The notes under the pieces were generated by a model. It saw nothing but the letters and a program-made list of their open reading frames with translations. It had not been told where the DNA came from and searched no databases. A stretch of DNA of 18,430 nucleotides from Stramenopiles sp. TOSAG23-6 (lineage: Eukaryota; Sar), in assembly GCA_900128565.1 (NCBI GenBank), contig LT636062.1:1-18430 (forward strand), given 5' to 3'. The number at the start of each line of letters is the position of its first letter. The first letter of the stretch is position 1. The translations under genes and the position numbers were made by a program. Positions 9,495 to 16,452 of this stretch are shown piece by piece.

Positions 9495-9933
9495 TTACGG
9501 TAATCTTGCCTGGGATTTTCGTCTTTGATAACGATACCAGCAAAAACAAAAAAACAGTATAATTACTAGCAAACCAGCAGATCCAATAAATATCCAATTA
9601 AGCGAACAATCACTCGCCCCAAATGCCTCATAAGGGAATTTACATTTGCACCCAATATCCAATTCATTATCCCCCCAGCATTCTTTACAATGGTGAATTT
9701 CAAAGTGTGCCTTTGGGTATTTAGTAGCCAGACCATTTATAACAATTTCTGTTTAGTGCGTTATAATTTGCGTAGGAACATGTTCCGTCCGTAGGGTCCC
9801 ATTTCCATGGAGATTCACAATTTGACATTTTATGATTAGTAATCAAAAGTTGTGAAAATGATAAATCAATATCTATACAAGGACCCGAAAAGGATGAAAA
9901 GTGAAACGACAGTGAAACGGGGTATTGAGACAC
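9495..9933 (-). pseudogene. Cys-rich (EGF-like) single-pass membrane protein, frameshifted 3' fragment
   Basis: Two overlapping reverse frames look like parts of one coding sequence. The first (9933-9721) has SNCESPWKWDPTDGTCSYA then NRNCYKW before a stop. The second, one base out of register (9752-9495), reads HHCKECWGDNELDIGCKCKF, a further Cys, then a hydrophobic helix (WIFIGSAGLLVIILFFCFCW) and a basic tail YRYQRRKSQARLP with a stop. The order Cys-rich ectodomain, membrane helix, basic cytoplasmic tail is that of a type I surface protein. The break lies between 9724 and 9752. There is no ATG at the head of the first frame (GTG at 9933, TGA just upstream), so the 5' end is missing. The family is not recognised. 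A sequencing error at the frameshift cannot be excluded. Confidence 0.5.
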
Positions 9934-9966
9934 CTGATCTCACTGGACAGACCTGTTCTTACACAA
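9910..9966. repeat. Short dispersed repeat, copy 2
   Basis: AGTGAAACGGGGTATTGAGA, CTGATCT and GGACAGACCTGTTCTTACA correspond to 8876-8946 in order. The two copies flank the second LTR-like repeat, the UPF1 fragment and the Cys-rich fragment. Confidence 0.5.
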
Positions 9967-10146
9967 CCTTTTTGGTTTTGAGTTTGAGACTCTGAGAGGC
10001 TTCGAATAGTACCGGGGTACCAGTACCTATACGTGGATATTTATTCCCACACTTTAAATATAGTTTACTTATTTATACACAGAACATACTACAGTCGGCA
10101 ATAAAGTCAATTTTCATTAACTAGTTTTGTCACTGCTTTTAACGTA

Positions 10147-12026
10147 ATGGATAGCGTACATCGTGGCAACGCATTCTTCGTTGATGGTAAATTTGAAGAG
10201 GCTATCAAGGAGTACGATGCTGCAGCTTCTTCTCACCCGCGTTTGGCGGATGTTTTCCTAAAACGTTCAGCCGCACACGCTCAGTTACAGAATTATGAGC
10301 AGTCATTAGAGGACGCCAATAGGGCAATCCAGTTGAATGAAGCATCCAACTATTTAAGCTTCTATCGCAAAGGTTTTGCGTGTTTCTGGTTAGATGAGTT
10401 TGAGTCAGCAAAGACGTCTTTTGAGTCTGGTCTGAAACTTTTGGAGGGTAGTACAAACAATCTTTCTAATGCGCGTGTTTCGAAAGAGTTCAAACAGTGG
10501 GTGAGTAAGTGCAATGCTGAGATTGAAGAGGAAGAAGACAGTGATAGTGATGGTAGTAGTGATGGGGTAATTGAAGAAAAAGGTATTTCTCCAAAGTTGG
10601 CCCAAAAGTCTGGTATATCTGTTTCCTCAACGTCTGACCAGATAAAGAGGCAGGTTCGTGCTGCACGTCATGAGTTTTATCAGACTCCAACGCAAGTTGT
10701 TATCACAATCTTTGCGAAAAATATAAAGAAGGAAGACGTGCGTTTTCATCATGAATTACATATTTTTTTTTTATTCGTACGAAATTTTGTACCTAACAAA
10801 TTTCGAATTTATTTTTTTTTACAATACATGTACAAGTTGATTTTACCGAAACTAATTTCAATATTGAATTTCCACTTTCAACTGGGTCTTCCTATGCGTG
10901 TACGTATTCATCATGAATTTCTAATTTATTTTTCATACGAAATTTTGTACCTAACAAATTTTTAAAATTTTTTTTTGACTTTTTTATTTCAAAACGTTTT
11001 CATCATGAATTTCAAATTTATTTTTCATACGAAATTTTTGTAGAAAACAAAAACGATTTCTGTTTATATTTTTTTTCATAGAAAATTTGGTACCTAACAA
11101 AAGAAAATTGTTATATTTTTTAATTTTACATGGGATTTTGATACCTTTGGTAAAATAGTTCCCGAAAAATGTACATTTCGAACCTGTGCTCCAAAAGTTG
11201 AAATAAAACTAATAAAATCTGGTGCTTTGCATGAACGTTTCCACAGTTGAATTTTTGACATAATTTTTTTTTGGTACGAAATTTTGTACCTAACAACTTT
11301 TTTACAAAAAGAATATTTTTTCACAAAACATTGGCCATGTTTAGAAGGTCATGGGATTGCTGGTGGTGCTCATGCAGTTGCAGTTACAAAAAAAGTAAAT
11401 TCGGCACCGACGCCTTATGTACATTTTCATCATGATTTTTTTCCTAATTTGTTTTCATACGAAATTTTGTACCTAACGAATTATTTTTGGACCGAAAAAA
11501 AAAAGATATTTTTTCACAGTTCATGCCTCAAAACGAGATTGGTCAAAAGTTGAGAAGGAAATTGAAAAAGAGCTCGAGGCAGAGAAACCTGAAGGAGAAG
11601 AAGCACTACAGAAATTATTCAAAGATGTTTGTTTTAATCATGAATTTTAAATTTTTTTTTTTTTTGGTAGAAAATTTTGTACCTAACGAAAAAAAAAAAT
11701 ATATTTTTTTTTTTAATACAGATTTACTCCAAGGCGAGCGATGAAACAAGACGTGCAATGAATAAAAGTTTTCAGACATCTGGCGGCACTGTCCTATCCA
11801 CTAATTGGGATGAAGTTGGAAAAACGGATTATGAGAAAGAGAAACAAGCTCCAGATGTACCTTTTCATCATGAATTTATTAATTTATTTTTTTTTTTTTT
11901 TTGGTAAAAAAATTTTGTACCTAACAAAAAATCAAATTTTTGAAATATTTTTTCACTATACATGGTATGCAATGGAAGAGGTATGATGGGAAAAAAGTTG
12001 AAGGTTTAAAAAAGGAAGACAAATAA
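10147..12026 (+). CDS. SGT1: SGT1 (SUGT1) co-chaperone: TPR, CS and SGS domains
   Basis: Seven exons (10147-10737, 10830-10899, 11132-11232, 11332-11418, 11525-11626, 11722-11856, 11964-12026) total 1149 nt, 382 aa. Residues 2-103 form TPR repeats ([39 protein letters not shown]). A Glu/Asp-rich linker follows ([11 protein letters not shown]). The CS domain is at about 172-258 ([41 protein letters not shown]). The SGS region runs from about 284 to the end ([38 protein letters not shown]). SGT1 bridges HSP90 and SCF ubiquitin ligases or kinetochore assembly, and immune receptors in plants. All three domains are complete and collinear with human and plant SGT1, which fixes every exon joint. It ends 71 bp from the convergent gene at 12098. 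Confidence 0.96.
10738..10829 (+). repeat. Introner-family intron, SGT1 intron 1, phase 0, GT...AT
   Basis: GTGCGTTTTCATCATG start, TTCGTACGAAATTTTGTACC and CTAAC, end TTTACAATACAT; 92 bp. The exon ends GAC, so there is no shared AT. The join KKED|VQVDFTE matches SGT1 CS-domain spacing. No AG acceptor gives this frame from a GT donor. Confidence 0.85.
10900..11131 (+). repeat. Compound introner intron, SGT1 intron 2, 232 bp, GT...AT
   Basis: A first unit begins GTACGTATTCATCATG and has ACGAAATTTTGTACCTAAC. At about 10992 a second 5' end appears (ACGTTTTCATCATGAATTTC), followed by two cores: ACGAAATTTTTGTAGAAAAC, then AGAAAATTTGGTACCTAAC. It ends TAATTTTACAT. One introner has inserted into another and partly rearranged. 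The join GCG T|GG gives [13 protein letters not shown], matching SGT1. Confidence 0.8.
11233..11331 (+). repeat. Introner-family intron, SGT1 intron 3, phase 0, apparent GA...AT
   Basis: Starts GAACGTTTCCACAG, with A where the family has T, and ends TTCACAAAACAT; 99 bp. Both sides share CAT, so the joint may slide: AT...AC is equally consistent with the protein (ALH|WPCLEG). This is the only copy without a GT donor. Confidence 0.75.
11419..11524 (+). repeat. Introner-family intron, SGT1 intron 4, phase 0, GT...AT
   Basis: GTACATTTTCATCATG start, ACGAAATTTTGTACCTAACG core, end TTCACAGTTCAT; 106 bp. A CAG lies 5 nt before the end and is not used, because only CAT leads into [13 protein letters not shown] in frame. 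Confidence 0.8.
11627..11721 (+). repeat. Introner-family intron, SGT1 intron 5, phase 0, canonical GT...AG
   Basis: GTTTGTTTTAATCATG start, TTTTGTACCTAACG core, end TTTAATACAG; 95 bp. The family's AATACAT has become AATACAG, giving an ordinary acceptor at the same place. The join [11 protein letters not shown] matches human SGT1 (QIYSDGSDE). Confidence 0.85.
11857..11963 (+). repeat. Introner-family intron, SGT1 intron 6, phase 0, GT...AT
   Basis: GTACCTTTTCATCATG start, TTTTGTACCTAAC core, end TTTCACTATACAT; 107 bp. No AG lies between the CTAAC and the exon; the first one falls well inside coding sequence. The join [12 protein letters not shown] matches the conserved SGT1 C terminus. Confidence 0.85.
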
Positions 12027-12097
12027 GAATTGCTTCAAGTAATATTTTTCATGAAAAAAAAATACATTTGGAATTCTTTTTATTTCAAATTGATTTT

Positions 12098-13091
12098 TTA
12101 TTTTTCATCTCTTAATAAAATCAATAATTTAGAAAAACAACTTCCTCTTGATATATTTTTGTGAATGTTATTAGAGAAAAATGTTGATAGTAATTGAACA
12201 CACTGATGACTCAGTTTCTGGCAAAGCATTTCAGAGTCAATGTGGGATAATACACAAAGTAGTTCAAAACTAGCAAGTGATAACTCATATTCTACATGTG
12301 TTGGACATGTATTGTGAAAAAACACGAAATTACAAAAACAATCGTTAGGTACGAAATTTCGTACGAAAAAAAAATAAATTTGAAATTGAAAAAAAATAAA
12401 ACGTACATGGAGAACGCATTACCTCAATTATAGTTGCAATGCCGTCAGTCTCGCAGAAATATGGAAATAATGAATAATTTGTATTAAGGAAAGCTTGAAG
12501 ACAATTAGCAGAAGCGATTCGAAGACTACAGGGGTTTGGTTGTGTTTTCAGTATGGTAATTAAAGACAATAAAAAGGATTTTTTATCAGAAAAAATGTAT
12601 AGTGAAAAAATATATCTAAAAAAAACGTTAGGTACAGAATTTGGGTGAAAACTAAAAATGAAACAAATGATAAAAATGTACATGAATGCAGATTCTTTTG
12701 TAGGTAATGCACCCAAAAGAATAAAACCATTGACACATGTAATGAGGCGTGTGAGCAATATATCACTAGATTTATATGGGCTATGTGCACAGTTGACAAT
12801 GACATTTATCATCTTTAAAAGTAAACTAGTGCTATTTAGCGAGCGAAATAGCCGCATTGTTTCTAGTTGCTGACTGCACGACACTAAAATTTCAAGTAAA
12901 TGGTCAAATGGGTGAATATCTACACTAAATAACGTTTTGCATGTCATTTCAGGTAATATGTTACAACAACTACTTAGAGCAGCAGTTATTTCGCCTACGT
13001 CGACTTGGGTCTTTAGCCAAGTATCTAATTCTAAATCTAGGGCATGATGAACGGTTGTAACTTCTTCAGAACAAGATTTTTTTAAAGTCAT
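12098..13091 (-). CDS. ARM-like helical protein resembling the Cdc14 (septation-network) family
   Basis: Three exons (13091-12682, 12594-12407, 12306-12098) give 268 aa. An in-frame TGA directly precedes the ATG, which supports the start. The protein is all-helical with Leu-rich repeats: LLTRLITCVNGFILLGALPT, then FLLSLITILKTQPNPCSLRI, then FCETDGIATIIEVMRSP and EYELSLASFELLCVLS. The order 'loss-of-flanking Leu helices, FEE-DG-x-T-V-x-x-L, E-L-x-x-x-E-x-L' resembles the family of fission-yeast Cdc14, the partner of Sid1 kinase in the septation initiation network (not the Cdc14 phosphatase). This rests on pattern memory only; a generic armadillo protein is the alternative. It is convergent with SGT1 and divergent from the ankyrin gene. 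Confidence 0.5.
12307..12406 (-). repeat. Introner-family intron 2 of the Cdc14-like gene, phase 1, GT...AT
   Basis: In transcript sense GTACGTTTTATTTTT, full palindrome GTACGAAATTTCGTAC then CTAACG, end TTTCACAATACAT; 100 bp. The join CCA T|GT keeps the frame to the stop 209 nt on. Confidence 0.8.
12595..12681 (-). repeat. Introner-family intron 1 of the Cdc14-like gene, phase 2, GT...AT
   Basis: In transcript sense GTACATTTTTATCATTTG, AATTCTGTACCTAACG, end TTTCACTATACAT; 87 bp, the shortest copy. The join TTC AT|T TTT TCT keeps the frame open, and one base either way leads to a stop. Confidence 0.8.
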
Positions 13092-13444
13092 TCAATAAAC
13101 ACTGTTTCAAGCAAAACACAGCCGTGAGAATAGCCTTTTAGAAAATAGAATGGCCTCAAGTTTTATCAATTTGCTTATAATATTCAATGCAGTGAGTCGG
13201 TCTAATAATATACGTAGGAGTGTAGGTGGGTGTACATTTTTCCTTGATGTTTTTTCAAAGTTTGATGGTCAAAAAAAAAGTACTATTTCGTGTTTTTTTA
13301 AACTTTATATTCATTCAGTGCGGCAGGTAACAATTGCCACGTTGTTGATGATTGTTTTTGGTACCACAGTCATTTCAATCAAATAATATTTTAAAGCATC
13401 CCCCGGCGTGACCCCATCGTCATTCTGTTTCCATTGATTTTATA
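13092..13444. other. Divergent intergenic region, no gene supported
   Basis: Shared 5' flank of the Cdc14-like gene (-) and the ankyrin-chromodomain gene (+). It is AT-rich with short A and T runs. An open frame exists on the + strand but has no family resemblance. CCCCGGCGTG at about 13401 is an unusually GC-rich spot for this window and could be a promoter element. Confidence 0.4.
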
Positions 13445-14980
13445 ATGACAATTATGAATACTCTTTTATTACTTTGCGCTATATTTACTGAAATTCACGC
13501 CTCGCAGCAAGGGCTAACACTGAAACCGGCACTGGAGCCAAAGGAACTCTTCATGATGCCTCCTTTTGCTGATATAGATATGGACAGAAAAGTTGGGAAA
13601 GGAGTGAGCACTGAGAAAGTATCTCCTCAGGATACAGCTGCTACAATGTCAGCTTCAGGCGTTCCCGATACATATACTTCGAAGAACCCATATTCTGAAA
13701 ATATTGCCACAAATTTACCCGTGGCTATGCCCTTTGCTGATCACAACCCAGATATGGACGGAAGAGTTGGTGAAGTAGTGAGCACTGAAGAAGTACCTTG
13801 GCATGAAGCTCCCACCATTATGTTACGTCAGACAGCAAAGCAAGCTAAAACACGTGCGAGAAAAGATGAAATTCAAGAAGATTTTGAATCTGCTGCTTTT
13901 TGCGACAAAGATAATTGCGAGAGTTTGTTCGACATCATTGAATGGTTATCACTTGAAAAAACACTTCACTTAGTGATTAACGAGAAGAAGGATAACTCGG
14001 AAGATGTACCTGTTGTGACAATGAATGCACTATTTCCTAAGAAAGCTGGCGATAAGGAGCCTGCAATTTCTCATCTTAGGAAAGCCAAATTACCTTTTCG
14101 TGTGAAAGTTGATAATTCGGAAACAGCACTATTTCATGCAGTTCGCCACAAACAAATATTCAACGCTAGGTTATTATTAAATAATGGAGCACTCCCAGAT
14201 ATACCAAACAAAAACGGTTGGCGCCCTATCCATATATCAGTTATTAATCGAGACACTGAAATGTTAAGTGCACTCTTGGAGTTCAAAGCTCAAGATGTTA
14301 TGATCCAAATGCGCTCACATAGTAGTATACATGTGGATCCCGGGGAAAAGGTAAGTCGAGTTGGTATGTCAGCGATTCATTTGGCTGTAAAGTATAATCA
14401 AATGGATTTATTGGAACAACTTTTGAAGAGTCCCCAGCAAAAATCTAAAACAAGTACAATTAACTCCAAATCATTCCATGGTGGTGATACCCCCTTGCAT
14501 TTTGCGGTAAAAAATAGTAATATTGTTGCTACTTATCTTTTACTTGATGCTGGAGCATTTGTGGATATCAGAAATGCTGAAGGAATTACGGCCGAGGGCA
14601 TTGCTGATGAAATATTTAATGGTGAGCTTGCTGCCGAGACCAGTTTGTTTAGTGAACAAGCTTTAGAAGTATTACGGCTAATACGAGTTAAAGGAATTAG
14701 AAAATCTTCAAAGAAACGCAGTGGTGTTGATGAAGGTAGTACTAAAAAAGGTACTAAAAAAAAACCAAAGACAATGCCTGCTGAATCAGAAGAACGTTTT
14801 GNTNTTGAGGGTATTATTGCCCATAGACTCTTTGGNANAGGACACAACAAACAAATGAAGTANTTGGTTCATTGGAAAGGTTATTCTGAAAATGAAGCCA
14901 CTTGGGAACCAGAAGAAACACTCCAGAGTGATGTAGAAAGTTTATTAACAGCTTATAAACTGGAGAACGATCTTCTCTAA
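13445..14980 (+). CDS. Secretory-signal protein with ankyrin repeats and a C-terminal chromodomain
   Basis: A single exon, 511 aa. Residues 1-20 (MTIMNTLLLLCAIFTEIHAS) look like a signal peptide. Next come two copies of a 35-residue unit (MPPFADIDMDRKVGKGVSTE / MPFADHNPDMDGRVGEVVSTE), then a charged stretch, then about four ankyrin repeats from residue 225 to 400 (ETALFHAVRHKQIFNARLLL, GWRPIHISVINRDTEMLSAL, MSAIHLAVKYNQMDLLEQLL, DTPLHFAVKNSNIVATYLLL). A Lys-rich linker (KKRSGVDEGSTKKGTKKKPK) leads to a chromodomain (EGIIAHRLF, YLVHWKGY, EATWEP). Ankyrin followed by chromodomain is the layout of cpSRP43, a plastid chaperone for light-harvesting proteins. A signal peptide would fit import into a secondary plastid, but the usual Phe after the cleavage site is absent and the chromodomain also resembles retroelement or HP1 types. 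Ns fall in the chromodomain (14802, 14804, 14836, 14838, 14863). No introner is present. Confidence 0.75.
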   Translation: MTIMNTLLLLCAIFTEIHASQQGLTLKPALEPKELFMMPPFADIDMDRKVGKGVSTEKVSPQDTAATMSASGVPDTYTSKNPYSENIATNLPVAMPFADHNPDMDGRVGEVVSTEEVPWHEAPTIMLRQTAKQAKTRARKDEIQEDFESAAFCDKDNCESLFDIIEWLSLEKTLHLVINEKKDNSEDVPVVTMNALFPKKAGDKEPAISHLRKAKLPFRVKVDNSETALFHAVRHKQIFNARLLLNNGALPDIPNKNGWRPIHISVINRDTEMLSALLEFKAQDVMIQMRSHSSIHVDPGEKVSRVGMSAIHLAVKYNQMDLLEQLLKSPQQKSKTSTINSKSFHGGDTPLHFAVKNSNIVATYLLLDAGAFVDIRNAEGITAEGIADEIFNGELAAETSLFSEQALEVLRLIRVKGIRKSSKKRSGVDEGSTKKGTKKKPKTMPAESEERFXXEGIIAHRLFXXGHNKQMKXLVHWKGYSENEATWEPEETLQSDVESLLTAYKLENDLL

Positions 14981-15223
14981 TGGAGTAATTTATTAAAAAC
15001 TGATTCATTGAACAATAATCTATAAAAGGACTTTGAAAGAGATATATATTTCCTTAATTACTTTTAAAGTCAAATAAAACATTAAATTCAGAATGTTTAT
15101 TTGGATATTGTGAATAAATTTTATTCGCTATAGAACTTTCTGTATATCTTGGAAAAAAATAAAAACACGAAATACACTGTAATTTTCGTATTGCAAATCT
15201 ATCCTTTGATATTTGATTCATTG

Positions 15224-16421
15224 CTATACACACGAAAATTCAACGATATTTTTGACACATCCGACTGCCACACTATATCTACGAGGGTGAAAATCACATT
15301 GTAACGCCTTTTGTTGGAATGTATTGTGAAAAACAATGTTTTAGTAAAAAAAAAATTAGGTACCAAATTTCGTACAAAAAAAAATTGAAAAAAAAAATCA
15401 TAATGAAAATGTACATATACTTGGAAGTAAATCGTCTGAAGTTGAATTACTATAAGCACTAGGGGATGTCTTACCCTCACGTTGTAGAACATTTTGAAGA
15501 TTTCCACTATTATCAAATAAACAAACTCGATTACCATTTCCTGTGAAAGAATATTTCAAAAATTCAAAATGTTTTAGTATATTGTACGAGTTAAAATCTT
15601 TAGAAATTTAGAAATTTAAGTTTAAATTTGGTAGGAAAAAAAAAAAACAATACATTTGAAACAAAAGATTCGAAATTTATGATGTAAAACAAACATATGT
15701 ACCTGTAACAAAGAATTTATCATCATGGGACACTGAACATAAAAAGTAAAACAATATGTCAAATTTGAAATTCGTTACATATGCAATTTTTTTTACGAAA
15801 AAAAAAAATGTTACGAAATTTTTTTTACGAAAAAAAAAATTGTTACGAAATTTACGTACACTTATACTTATCGAAAATTAAATCTTGTAAATAAAGGTTT
15901 TTCAATTTAGGTCTTAAATATTCCTGTACGTTAATAGTTAATACTGGCATATGTTCCATCCGCGCATCCCATAATTTCAAAGACATGTATTGTGAAAAAA
16001 TATTTTTGTTTTTTGTTAGGTACAAAATTTTCTACCAAAAAAAAAAAAAATCCAAATTGAAAAAACTAAACATACATGTATTGTGAAAAAAAAATTCAAA
16101 AATTGTTTTTGTTTTGTTAGGTACAAAATTTCGTATGAAAAAAAAAATTCAAAAAAAAAATTAAACATACATATAATCACGCATTAGCAATTGATGACCT
16201 GCATTGGTAAATTTAATATCGGAGATACATTCCAAAATTTCTGCGAAAAATGCATGTGATGATTTTGCCGAAGCATCTTTAAATTCTTTAACACTATTAT
16301 CGCATAAGGCGGCAGTGCGCCTGTATTGTGAAAAAAAAAAATTGGTAAAAAAAAAATTGTTACAATTTTTTTTTACAAAAAAAAAAAAAAAAAAAATGGG
16401 AAAAAAAAAAATTTTTAAAAT

Positions 16422-16452
<31 letters not shown>

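Larger units (their letters stand above)
9347..10146. other. Spacer with a broken gene fragment and the SGT1 5' flank
   Basis: 9347-9494 has nothing recognisable beyond an AATAAA. 9495-9933 holds the frameshifted Cys-rich fragment described separately. 9910-9966 is the second copy of the short dispersed repeat. 9967-10146 is the SGT1 upstream region; GGTACCAG occurs near 10016 but no clear promoter motif can be named. Confidence 0.5.

Noticed and set aside
10738-11540. Recurring peptide motifs such as VRNFVPN and YEILYLTN in many open frames, suggesting a repeat protein family
   Set aside because: These are translations of the introner core (GTACGAAATTTTGTACCTAAC) in different frames where exon frames read into introns.
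13150-13386. A 78-codon + strand open frame
   Set aside because: No family resemblance and it lies in the divergent promoter region. AT-rich DNA gives such frames by chance.
15739-15859. GT-AG ending for B55 intron 5 at TATGTTCAG
   Set aside because: It is in frame but removes two residues from a segment that otherwise aligns without gaps to human B55. The AT end is preferred, though not proven.
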